NCBI GenBank assembly: GCA_000213395.2
Contig: AFHY01000002.1
Coordinates: 1-38,433 of the forward strand
Source: a gamma proteobacterium SCGC AAA007-O20
GTDB lineage: Bacteria; Pseudomonadota; Gammaproteobacteria; PS1; Pseudothioglobaceae
DNA length: 38,433 nt
Reading direction: 5' to 3'
Part shown: positions 8,552 through 15,428 of the stretch, piece after piece
How positions within the stretch are numbered: the first letter of the stretch is position 1
Layout: every line of letters begins with the position of its first letter
Translations under genes and position numbers: made by a program
The notes under the pieces: model-generated
The model's database searches: none
Told to the model about the DNA's origin: nothing
Seen by the model: only the letters and a program-made list of their open reading frames with translations

Positions 8552-8971
8552 ATGAACATAAAAATAAGAAATACTTTAGCAGAGATAACCGGAGCATCAG
8601 TTGCGATGATTTGGATGTGGTATAACTTAACTGAAGCTTCAATAATGACTATAGAGTCAGTTTCTAAAGTTCTTGCTCAAGGAATTGGAATCAGTATCAT
8701 TGTAATTATTGCCCTAACCATAGTTATCAATATATTCTCATCAATTGTCACTGGAAACTACGAGAAAAATATTGAAGACGAAAGGGATAAACTTTATGAA
8801 CTCTATGCCTTACAACTTAGTAGCGCTATATTTGGCATCTCTATTGTAATAATTCTTGTCTTATTAGGCTGGTTTAATCTTACTATCAATACAGGTCTTA
8901 TCGCTATTACCTTTTCAGGATTTATAGCAAGCATTGCTAGTCTTTTTTTAAAGATGTATCTTTACAAATAG
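8552..8971 (+). CDS. Four-helix membrane protein (DUF2178-like), partner of XRE regulator
   Basis: 139 residues with four predicted membrane segments at about 12-30, 43-66, 91-110 and 113-135. The cytosolic loop between helices 2 and 3 carries NYEKNIEDERDKLYELYALQ. The DERD motif at the start of a charged helix is what small DUF2178-type proteins show, and these are commonly encoded next to a short HTH protein, as here with only 13 bases between the genes. No signal peptide is separable from helix 1. It probably senses a membrane state or ligand and signals to the regulator, but nothing in the sequence proves that. First gene of the islet A operon, about 27 bases after the palindromic region. 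The family call is moderate. Confidence 0.7.
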   Translation: MNIKIRNTLAEITGASVAMIWMWYNLTEASIMTIESVSKVLAQGIGISIIVIIALTIVINIFSSIVTGNYEKNIEDERDKLYELYALQLSSAIFGISIVIILVLLGWFNLTINTGLIAITFSGFIASIASLFLKMYLYK

Positions 8972-8984
8972 CAATAATATATAA

Positions 8985-9200
8985 ATGGCTAAGAAAAAAA
9001 TCAATATAGAAAATTCTGTCAGAAAGCTCAGGTTTAATAATAATGAGATGACACAACAAGAGCTTGCTGATTTAGTTGGTATTTCTAGGCAAACGGTAGT
9101 TGCTATTGAAAAGTATAAGTACACACCATCTCTTGAGCTAGCCTACAAAATTGCATTGGCATTCAATAAAGAGATACAAGAAGTTTTTTATATTAATTAA
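8985..9200 (+). CDS. Small XRE-family helix-turn-helix regulator
   Basis: 71 residues, almost entirely one lambda-repressor-like HTH. The core is MTQQELADLVGISRQTVVAIE followed by YTPSLELAYKIALAFNKEIQEVF, the YozG-like subgroup. The N-terminal KKKINIENS is basic. It contains no dimerisation or effector domain, so effector sensing is likely passed to its neighbour, the membrane protein encoded 13 bases upstream. Operator candidates are the palindromes at 8466-8524. The start is the ATG at 8985 with little Shine-Dalgarno, suggesting translational coupling to the upstream gene. HTH identity is firm; target and signal are inferred. Confidence 0.85.
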   Translation: MAKKKINIENSVRKLRFNNNEMTQQELADLVGISRQTVVAIEKYKYTPSLELAYKIALAFNKEIQEVFYIN

Positions 9201-9225
9201 TAAGTTTTATTTTAAGAGGTGTAAT

Positions 9226-9795
9226 TTGGAATATCCCGTTAACCTGAAAATTGAATACCCAGAAAAATCTAATAAATCAACGGCTCTTTTTAGATTAGTA
9301 TTAATCATACCAATTATTCTTATTCTTGCTCTTATTTGTTCCTATGCTGAAGCGTTATCCATTGCAGTAGCTTTGATGATTATATTTAAAGAAAAATACC
9401 CAAAATGGTGGTTTGACTGGAATGTCGGTATTACTAAATTTATCTATAGAATTGCTGCCTACGGCCTACTACTGAGAGATGAATACCCTTCAACAGACGA
9501 TGAACAGGCAATACAAGTTGATTTACCTTATCCAGACGTTAAGAAAGACCTAAATAGATGGAAGCCACTTGTCAAATGGATTCTAGTTATTCCACACTTC
9601 ATCGTTTTAGTATTCATGTTTATTGCTGTTGTTTTTTGTACTGTTTTTGCTTGGTTTGCTATTCTATTCACAGGACGATACCCAAAAGTGATATTTGATT
9701 TTGTAGAAGGTTTCTTGCGTTGGTCATTAAGGGTTAATGCTTATGCTATATTATTAACAACAGATGAATACCCTCCCTTTAGACTTGGAGAATAA
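9226..9795 (+). CDS. DUF4389-type membrane protein with duplicated module
   Basis: 189 residues from a TTG at 9226, chosen because GAGG at 9216-9219 lies 6 bases upstream and because earlier in-frame starts would overlap the HTH gene. Two copies of the module [RK]YPKxxFD[WF]xxGxxx[FW]xxRxxAYxxLLxxDEYP are visible (about residues 60-90 and 148-183). Each follows a hydrophobic hairpin: helices at about 20-50 and 120-145. This is the layout of DUF4389 proteins, whose function is not established. It ends just before the right-hand repeats of islet A. It likely belongs to the same operon as the membrane protein and XRE gene, 25 bases after the latter, and may act with them at the inner membrane. 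Confidence 0.75.
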   Translation: MEYPVNLKIEYPEKSNKSTALFRLVLIIPIILILALICSYAEALSIAVALMIIFKEKYPKWWFDWNVGITKFIYRIAAYGLLLRDEYPSTDDEQAIQVDLPYPDVKKDLNRWKPLVKWILVIPHFIVLVFMFIAVVFCTVFAWFAILFTGRYPKVIFDFVEGFLRWSLRVNAYAILLTTDEYPPFRLGE

Positions 9796-9803
9796 GGATA
9801 CTT

Positions 9804-9833
9804 AAGTCCAAATTCCGTTTGATTTGTGAGGGA
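9804..9833 (-). repeat. Second orphan copy of the MORN-protease promoter module
   Basis: On the minus strand it reads TCCCTCACAAATCAAACGG and then TTTGGACTT. It matches the modules at 8406-8435 and 11899-11928 with a few substitutions. The -35-like TTGGAC is kept, but the bases 17 downstream are CCAAGT, so the -10 is gone. It sits directly after the DUF4389 stop and before the arm-like repeats, apparently a scar of a lost gene. Confidence 0.6.
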
Positions 9834-9859
9834 GGGTGGGATATTTTTGAAAAAATGTT

Positions 9860-9884
9860 ACAAATGAGGCACAAATGAGGCACA
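9860..9884 (+). repeat. Arm-type-like direct repeats, right end of islet A
   Basis: Two and a half tandem units of ACAAATGAGGC lie about 40 bases before attachment repeat 2. They are the same units as at 8283-8300. When the islet is imagined as a circle, the two clusters flank the crossover core on both sides, as P and P' arms do in phage attachment sites. 9796-10006 holds no gene: only the promoter scar, these repeats and the attachment repeat. Confidence 0.5.
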
Positions 9885-9919
9885 CGCAGCCGCAAATCCT
9901 TACGTAGAAGGCCTTAGTC

Positions 9920-10004
9920 CACCTCGACAAGGTGGAAGTCGTCAGTTCAAATCTGACCGCGACTACCACTCTAAAACCCATTGATGCTAGGCTTTTCAGT
10001 CAAT
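9920..10004 (+). repeat. Attachment repeat 2 (junction between islets A and B)
   Basis: A copy of the tRNA-Val 3' half, identical to 8116-8180 apart from differences beginning after CCCATT. It lacks the 5' half of the tRNA, so it is not a functional tRNA gene. Identity over more than 60 bases, including some 15 bases beyond the CCA, implies a recent origin or continuing recombination with repeat 1. Confidence 0.85.
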
Positions 10005-10006
10005 TG

Positions 10007-11872
10007 TCATTTCAAATTATCAAACAAAACTTTTCTTTCTCTCATTTTCTCAATCTGTGCTAGAGTCATCCAACAAGAAATATAATAAGTTCCATCTGGA
10101 ATCATTCTTCCTAACGCCTCTGTAGAGAGTGCTTTGGTATTGGTATTTACAAGACTGATATTATTACTTTCTAAGAAGTTAATAACTACATTAGATTTAA
10201 TACCAAAGTTAGTTCCTTCTGGAACTACACCATAACTATCCATCATTACCTCAAGGTCTAGTTTTGAAACTGCTACACCTACAGCATTACCTTTGTTATC
10301 GAATATTGGACCACCACTATTGCCAGGTTGAATTGCAGCATCAATCTGCACTTGAGAAAAATTATTGCCGATACCAGCAAGGGAGCTAACGATTCCTCTT
10401 GTTATTTTGACTGGGGTACTAATATCATAACCAAAAGGGTAACCTGCAACATAAATATCCATAAGTGCATAGGGATTTTTTCTGCTTAAAGGAAAGGTGT
10501 ATAAAGGTTTAAAGTCACTCTTTAACAATGCAAGGTCATTATTTAAGTCAAAACTGATTACAGTTGCTGGAATTGTTTGACCTTTATAGGTAATTTCAAC
10601 ATTCTGGCAGCCTTCGATAACGTGATAATTAGTTACGATATGACCATCAGAAGTCACAGCAAAACCGCTACCTGATGAAGCAGGTAATATCTCGTCATCA
10701 TTTGAAAAATTATTATTATTATTATCTGTTGAATCATTTGTAGCATACAAGAACTCACCATTTTCAAAAATACCTTCTAATATATTTCCGTCGGCGTAGG
10801 TATATGTACCTTGTCCGTGCATATTGCTATCTTTAAATTCACCAGAATAACTTTCTCCATCTGAAAAAGCATATGTACCTTGTCCATGAAATTCATCATC
10901 CTTATATTGACCTACGTATTTATCACCTGCAAATTCAGTTCTGTCACCCCAAGTCTCAACACCATATCCGTTTGCTTCATTATCCTTCCATTCACCGATG
11001 TATTTACTTCCATCAGCAGAAGTATATGTTCCTTGTCCATTAAATTCGTTATCCTTCCATTCACCGACGTATTTATCTCCCTTGTACTCGTCATAAGTGA
11101 AGGTAAAAGTGCCAAAACAATTATGCCAAATTGCATTTAAATCACTGGGACAATTGGGTAATGTTTCTTCTTTGTTTGAATACAAGTATTCATTGTTTTT
11201 CCAAACACCTTCTTTTATAGTTCCATCTGCATAGGTTAAAGTTCCTTGTCCGTTATATTTGCCATTCTTAAATTCACCAACATAACTATGACCATTTTCA
11301 AAATTTAAAGTCCCTTGTCCGTTATATATGTTATTCTGAAATTCACCAATATATATTTCTCCATTTACAAAGGTATACATGCCTTGTCCGTGAAATTCAT
11401 CATCCCTAAATTCACCAACATATCTATCTCCAGATGCAAAGGTATATATGCCTTGTCCGTAAAATAATTCATCCCTAAATTCACCAACGTATTTATCACC
11501 TGCCCATTCAGTTTTTTCGCCATAGTAATAACTACCTTGTCCGTTTGATATACCATCCTTAAATTCACCGATGTATTTAGATCCATTAGTCCATATATAA
11601 GTACCTTGTCCTTGCCTTTCGCCATACTTCCATTCACCGATATACTTTTCTCCATCAGCATAGGTATATGTTCCTTGTCCGTGAAATTCATCATCCCTAA
11701 ATTCACCAACGTATTTATCACCCCTGTATTCACCACTATTTAAGGTAAAAGTGCCAAAACAATTATTCCAAATTGCATTTAAATCACTGGGACAATTGGG
11801 CAAACTCCACACTTCTTTCATCATCAAAAGTGATGTAAGGAAAATTATTAGTATGGGTAGTAGTTTTTTCAT
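10007..11872 (-). CDS. Secreted MORN-repeat protein with C-terminal trypsin-like (HtrA-type) protease
   Basis: 621 residues from the ATG at 11872; a TTG 18 bases further upstream is in frame but lies over the promoter. A signal peptide (MKKLLPILIIFLTSLLMM) ends near VWS. Two blocks follow, each opened by a Cys pair in LPNCPSDLNAIW[NH]NCFGTFT. Block 1 has about eight and block 2 about five MORN repeats of the type DKYVGEFRDDEFHGQGTYTYADG-like units. An Asn/Asp linker leads to a chymotrypsin-fold protease with His in TNYHVIEG, Asp in NNDLALLK and Ser in GNSGGP, so the catalytic triad is intact. No PDZ domain follows; a short tail with SCWMTLAQIEKMRERK ends the protein. It probably acts in the periplasm or outside, with the MORN part binding a surface, lipid or wall. 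Role unknown; defence or envelope stress are guesses. Confidence 0.88.
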   Translation of the reverse strand: MKKLLPILIIFLTSLLMMKEVWSLPNCPSDLNAIWNNCFGTFTLNSGEYRGDKYVGEFRDDEFHGQGTYTYADGEKYIGEWKYGERQGQGTYIWTNGSKYIGEFKDGISNGQGSYYYGEKTEWAGDKYVGEFRDELFYGQGIYTFASGDRYVGEFRDDEFHGQGMYTFVNGEIYIGEFQNNIYNGQGTLNFENGHSYVGEFKNGKYNGQGTLTYADGTIKEGVWKNNEYLYSNKEETLPNCPSDLNAIWHNCFGTFTFTYDEYKGDKYVGEWKDNEFNGQGTYTSADGSKYIGEWKDNEANGYGVETWGDRTEFAGDKYVGQYKDDEFHGQGTYAFSDGESYSGEFKDSNMHGQGTYTYADGNILEGIFENGEFLYATNDSTDNNNNNFSNDDEILPASSGSGFAVTSDGHIVTNYHVIEGCQNVEITYKGQTIPATVISFDLNNDLALLKSDFKPLYTFPLSRKNPYALMDIYVAGYPFGYDISTPVKITRGIVSSLAGIGNNFSQVQIDAAIQPGNSGGPIFDNKGNAVGVAVSKLDLEVMMDSYGVVPEGTNFGIKSNVVINFLESNNISLVNTNTKALSTEALGRMIPDGTYYISCWMTLAQIEKMRERKVLFDNLK

Positions 11873-11878
11873 ACTAGG

Positions 11879-11928
11879 ATTATAAATCAACTAGAGTTAA
11901 AGTCCAAATTTCGTTTGATGTGTGAGGG
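11879..11928 (-). promoter_or_regulatory. Promoter module of the MORN protease (leaderless start)
   Basis: On the minus strand: conserved block CCCTCACACATCAAACG, -35 TTGGAC at 11907-11902, a 17-base spacer and a perfect -10 TATAAT at 11884-11879. Only six bases separate the -10 from the ATG at 11872, so transcription should begin at or next to the start codon and the mRNA would be leaderless. The upstream block is kept in all three copies in this region, which suggests it is a regulator site. Confidence 0.7.
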
Positions 11929-11986
11929 GTAGAGTTTTTTTTGATCTATAATTAAATTTCTTTAATAATATTTCTAGGAGTGAAAA

Positions 11987-12280
11987 ATGATTTATGTAAT
12001 TGCTAAGTTACCATGTCATGAAGAAGGAGCGTCGAAGTTTATTGATTTTGCAAAAAGTGACGATGGATTTTCAGTGACAAGAGCGTACAAGGGATTTAAG
12101 CATATCGAACTTTTGGTTGAAGAAGATAACAAGACAATATATTTATACGAACAGTGGGATTCAAAAGAGGAGCATCAAGCATATCTGAATTGGCGAATGG
12201 AGACTGGATTTGGCGACTTTATGGGAGAAATATTGGAAGGTGAATTTTCACTTTCCTATCTTTCCAACGTTGGTGCATGA
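11987..12280 (+). CDS. Small ABM-fold (antibiotic biosynthesis monooxygenase-like) protein
   Basis: 97 residues with a dimeric alpha/beta-barrel pattern: MIYVIAKLPCHEEGASKFIDFAK, a central strand with GFKHIELLVEEDNKTIYLYEQW and the helix SKEEHQAYLNWRMETG, as in YgiN/ABM-domain proteins. The YEQWDSKEEHQAYL motif is characteristic. ABM proteins include quinol monooxygenases and heme-degrading enzymes, but many are uncharacterised; no cofactor residue identifies the reaction. The ribosome site AGGAG at 11976-11980 is 6 bases before the ATG. It is a cargo gene of islet B, divergent from the MORN protease; the 114 bp between the two starts hold both control regions. Confidence 0.82.
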   Translation: MIYVIAKLPCHEEGASKFIDFAKSDDGFSVTRAYKGFKHIELLVEEDNKTIYLYEQWDSKEEHQAYLNWRMETGFGDFMGEILEGEFSLSYLSNVGA

Positions 12281-12405
12281 TGTGTGAAGTAGGGTTTAAT
12301 CAGTTTTTCTTGGCTAGCTAAATTTATCATTTTGAACCTAGTATAAACCCAGACGAAATTTTAATTTTAATTTATACTAAGTTCGAATTAAAATATAATG
12401 CAAAT

Positions 12406-13131
12406 ATGAAAAAACTATTCCAAATCTTATTACTATCTCTTGGCTTAATTGGTTGTTCTTTAATAGATAATGCTGATCTTACTTCACTCACGAGTCCTTT
12501 TGATACTCAACTAAATAGGATTCTTGCTTTAGATCTATCTCATGCAGAGAGTCTAAAAGAGGCCAACAAATTAACGGATCCAGATATGGCAGCTGCTGTA
12601 GTTAATGAACTAGAGGCTAGAAAATTACAAGCTGAAAATGCTATTATCGAAGCAGAGAATGTAGCCAAGTTTGCTGAAAAAATCAAAATTTCAGACAGTA
12701 ATTCTAAGTTTACGGGCCCTGAAATATCAGAAACTAAAAAGAGAGGGCTTCTTCTTAATACCGACTATCTCAATTATTTTTTACGTGGTATTAGAGGAAA
12801 TGATGGCTTAATTCAACATCAACTTCATTTTTCGATTAAATACGATTCAGAAGACAGAAGAAATTACTACTCTGCTAGTCAGTGTGATAGATGGCGAGGT
12901 TGTACCGATGATGGTATTGAAATGGATATTACCTTAATTTCATTAAATGCTTCTGGTTGTAGTGGTTCTTTTTGTAGCTATACGGAAACAATGGAATTAA
13001 AGTTAAGCGATGAATTCTTGAGAAGTAATATGAATACGGGATTTTCTATGCGCTTCAATTCAAAAAAAGAAACCAATAAAATCACTATTTCTTCTGTTTA
13101 TATTAAAGGCTACCTCAAGGTTGTTAAGTAG
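12406..13131 (+). CDS. Predicted lipoprotein of unknown function
   Basis: 241 residues. The signal peptide MKKLFQILLLSLGLIGC has the lipobox LIGC with the lipidated Cys at 17. Residues about 45-95 form a charged, Ala/Glu-rich helix (LEARKLQAENAIIEAENVAKFAEK) that could be a coiled coil. The C-terminal half is beta-rich and holds four cysteines in two close pairs (QCDRWRGC and GCSGSFC) that probably form disulfides in the periplasm. I recognise no family. A TATAAT at 12394-12399 lies 6 bases before the ATG, and the inverted repeat ATTTTAATT/AATTAAAAT spans it. That suggests another leaderless, possibly repressed start, though no -35 is clear. It is the last gene of islet B. Confidence 0.72.
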   Translation: MKKLFQILLLSLGLIGCSLIDNADLTSLTSPFDTQLNRILALDLSHAESLKEANKLTDPDMAAAVVNELEARKLQAENAIIEAENVAKFAEKIKISDSNSKFTGPEISETKKRGLLLNTDYLNYFLRGIRGNDGLIQHQLHFSIKYDSEDRRNYYSASQCDRWRGCTDDGIEMDITLISLNASGCSGSFCSYTETMELKLSDEFLRSNMNTGFSMRFNSKKETNKITISSVYIKGYLKVVK

Positions 13132-13221
13132 TTTCAGTATAAGCTAAGCCCTTCTTTTGTTCGTCTATAAGTATTAAAACGGTAGAGTTTCTTTTAAGAC
13201 ATTTAGATATAACTACTTCAT

Positions 13222-13275
13222 CACCTCGACAAGGTGGAAGTCGTCAGTTCAAAACTGTCCGCGACTACCACTCTA
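13222..13275 (+). repeat. Attachment repeat 3 (right end of islet B)
   Basis: The tRNA-Val 3' half again, from CACCTCG to CCACTCTA, with two changes in the T arm region (CAAAACTGTCC in place of CAAATCTGACC). Similarity stops at CTCTA, so the sequence after it is chromosomal and this is the displaced original 3' end, free to decay. 13132-13370 contains no gene apart from this repeat. Confidence 0.82.
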
Positions 13276-13370
13276 TAATCTTCATTTTCCATTCACTAAT
13301 AAAACATTTAACACTTGCATTTAGAGAGTAGACTTGCAATAATATTTTTTTTAATTGTTAGTTAAAGACA

Positions 13371-14630
13371 ATGGTATTAGAAATTTTTTTTGCGGCAGGT
13401 TGTTTTTGGGGTGTTGAAAAGAACTTTGAAAACATTGAAGGTGTCATAGATGTTGTTTCTGGATACTCGGGAGGTAACTATGAAAACCCTAGCTATGAGG
13501 ACGTTCTCAAAAATCGTATTCCACAAAACGGGACCTTTTTAGATATTTTAAAAAATATTGGTCTTTCAGCTGAAGAGAAAGCAAGAAATGACAGTAATTT
13601 GGTCAATCATACTGAGACAGTCAAGGTTGTTTATGACTCAAGTCAACTTTCAACTGAGTCTTTAATCAAAAACTTTTGGGAGATTCATGATCCTACTCAG
13701 TTCAACAGACAAGGAAATGATGTAGGCAATAATTATCGCTCTGCAATCTATTGGACAACCCCAGAACAAAAAGAGATAGCTTATAGAACCAAACAAGAAT
13801 TTCAAACACTCTTGACAGCTCAAGGTTATGGGCAAATTGTAACCGAGATGGCTGCATTAGAAAAGTTTTGGCCAGCAGAGGGCTATCATCAAAACTATTT
13901 ACTGAAAAATCCAAACGGTTACTGTCCAGATCACACCACAGGTGTGAGCTTTCTAAACCAGTCGTCGTCTAAAATTGCTAAAAATGACATAGTTCCCCTT
14001 GGAAGTAAAGAGATAATTGTGATTGGGCCTGAGATAGAAGGGACCTGTCTTTTTTGCTTAGAATTTGAAAAAACAGTTACTTCAAAATATAAAGGTACTA
14101 TTCCGTTGAGGTCTTCCCCTGCATCTGCCCTGAAGGGGTTTGAATTGAACACAGAGATCTGGGCAACCCCAACTATATTTTTTATCGTTGATGGTAAAGA
14201 GGTCTGGGCGCACCAGGGGATTATGTCTTCTGAGGAGTTTTACCAAGCTTTGGGAGAATTCAAGTTGGGTAAGGATTCCGAGGCTTTTAATGTTGCCTTT
14301 AATGATGGAACAGATAGACGCTTTTGTAAACAATATGAGATATTTAAAGATACTCCTGAAGGCATATTCGTAGACAAACTTTCAGGAAGACCACTGTTTG
14401 ATACTGCTGATCGATTTAAGTCTAAATCAGGCTGGCTATCATTTACTAAGCCTGTGGATAATGAGGTGTATGAGAAGCTTGACCTTAGTTTTGGTATGGT
14501 TCGGACCGAGATAAGGTCTGTTAGTTCTGATATTCATTTAGGTCACGTTTTTAATGATGGACCTGAAGGCATGCCGAGGTATTGTATCAATGCAACTGTA
14601 CTAGAGTTTATTCCCAGAAATAGTGTGTAA
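13371..14630 (+). CDS. msrAB: Three-domain methionine sulfoxide reductase MsrA-thioredoxin-MsrB
   Basis: 419 residues. MsrA occupies about 1-200: catalytic Cys11 in GCFWG, a probable recycling Cys185 in NPNGYCPDH. A thioredoxin-like domain occupies about 210-300, with CLFC at 226-229 and a cis-Pro loop, WATPT, at 264-268. MsrB occupies about 303-419: the SGW segment, HLGHVF and catalytic Cys405 in RYCIN. It reduces both S and R epimers of methionine sulfoxide and carries its own candidate electron donor. MsrA has an insertion of about 30 residues (about 47-78) before HTETVKVVYD. MsrB lacks the zinc CxxC pairs and has Ser where related forms have the resolving Cys, so the middle domain may reduce Cys405 directly. 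No signal peptide, hence cytosolic. The start codon has only a weak ribosome site. Confidence 0.92.
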   Translation: MVLEIFFAAGCFWGVEKNFENIEGVIDVVSGYSGGNYENPSYEDVLKNRIPQNGTFLDILKNIGLSAEEKARNDSNLVNHTETVKVVYDSSQLSTESLIKNFWEIHDPTQFNRQGNDVGNNYRSAIYWTTPEQKEIAYRTKQEFQTLLTAQGYGQIVTEMAALEKFWPAEGYHQNYLLKNPNGYCPDHTTGVSFLNQSSSKIAKNDIVPLGSKEIIVIGPEIEGTCLFCLEFEKTVTSKYKGTIPLRSSPASALKGFELNTEIWATPTIFFIVDGKEVWAHQGIMSSEEFYQALGEFKLGKDSEAFNVAFNDGTDRRFCKQYEIFKDTPEGIFVDKLSGRPLFDTADRFKSKSGWLSFTKPVDNEVYEKLDLSFGMVRTEIRSVSSDIHLGHVFNDGPEGMPRYCINATVLEFIPRNSV

Positions 14631-14753
14631 ATACAGTGCAAGTCATTGAACGTAATAGTGGCTTATTTTTTGTTTAAAAAATCCTAGTAGCACTTTAAAA
14701 AGTTCAATTTAAGAGTGAACAGTTACTAAGTATTTCGTATACAATTTCTTTCT

Positions 14754-15350
14754 ATGAAATTGTTTTTATTATTAAGTCTTTTATTTGTTACTTCATTGCC
14801 CGTCAATGCTGACACTAGTCTTTATGAAAGGGGAAAGGATTTAATTGAAGAAAAGGACTACGAAAAAGCACTAAAGGCTTTTGAACTTGCTGCTAAAACT
14901 GGTGATTTAGATGCAATGCATGCTGTTGGAATTATGTATATTGGCGGTTGGGGCATAGAACAAAATGATAAAAAAGGGCTTGAATATATAATCAAGGCTG
15001 CCAATCAATCACACCTCAAAGCGCAATACACTTTGGGTGCCATGTATTATCTAGGTATTGGGGTTACTTTAGACTTTGAAAAGGCTTTTAGTTGGATTAG
15101 TTTATCTGCGAATCAGGGCTATCTTGATGCGCAACACAATCTGGCCGAAATGTACGAGAATGGAAAGGGTGTAAAGAAGAATCTTGAGAAAGCTTATGAG
15201 TATTATCTTTTAGCTGCAAGGAAGGGTAATTTAGATTCTCAAAAAATGGTTTCTGAAATGTATAAAGAAGGCATCGGTACAGAAAAAAATATAGAAAAAA
15301 GTGAGTATTGGTTAAAGCAAATCGAGGAATCGAAAGTAATCAGTCAGTAA
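14754..15350 (+). CDS. Exported Sel1-repeat protein
   Basis: 198 residues with a signal peptide (MKLFLLLSLLFVTSLPVNA) and about four Sel1-like TPR repeats of 36 residues. Signature pieces are LDAMHAVGIMYIGGWGI, LKAQYTLGAMYYLGIGV, LDAQHNLAEMYENGKGV and LDSQKMVSEMYKEGIGT. Such proteins scaffold protein-protein contacts in the periplasm; no catalytic domain is attached. TACAAT at 14740-14745, with TGAACA 18 bases before it, lies so close to the ATG that the transcript would have almost no leader. It is flanked by msrAB and ubiM with gaps of 123 and 78 bp, so no operon partner is obvious. Specific role unknown. Confidence 0.88.
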   Translation: MKLFLLLSLLFVTSLPVNADTSLYERGKDLIEEKDYEKALKAFELAAKTGDLDAMHAVGIMYIGGWGIEQNDKKGLEYIIKAANQSHLKAQYTLGAMYYLGIGVTLDFEKAFSWISLSANQGYLDAQHNLAEMYENGKGVKKNLEKAYEYYLLAARKGNLDSQKMVSEMYKEGIGTEKNIEKSEYWLKQIEESKVISQ

Positions 15351-15428
15351 GACTGTTCTTTATTAGATCAATATATATTTTTTAAAGGGTGCTAAAATGA
15401 ATCCTCATCAAATTAACGCAACTGTGAG

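Larger units (their letters stand above)
8116..9919 (+). mobile_element. Islet A: 1.8-kb integrase-less tRNA-Val islet
   Basis: A segment of 1804 bp bounded by two direct repeats of the tRNA-Val 3' half (8116-8200 and 9920-10004). It carries three genes in one direction (membrane protein, XRE regulator, DUF4389 protein), short tandem GGCACAAATGA-type repeats near each end, and fragments of the MORN-protease promoter and start. No integrase, excisionase, replication gene or transposase was found, so if it is mobile the recombinase must act in trans. The low GC and AT-rich control region differ from the neighbouring core genes. That the repeats are attachment sites is established tRNA-island logic; mobility itself is inference. 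Confidence 0.72.
9920..13221 (+). mobile_element. Islet B: 3.3-kb integrase-less tRNA-Val islet with MORN protease
   Basis: A segment of 3302 bp between attachment repeats 2 and 3. It carries a minus-strand MORN-repeat serine protease and plus-strand genes for an ABM-fold protein and a lipoprotein. There is no integrase and no arm-like repeat near either end. Repeat 3 at its right end has two substitutions in the tRNA part, so this was probably the first insertion, with islet A arriving later or forming from it by rearrangement. All cargo is either exported or small and stand-alone. Confidence 0.7.

Noticed and set aside
8116-13275. Searched for a recombinase or toxin-antitoxin pair in the islets
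   Set aside because: No tyrosine or serine recombinase motif and no recognisable toxin was found; the XRE protein pairs with a membrane protein, not a toxin family I know.
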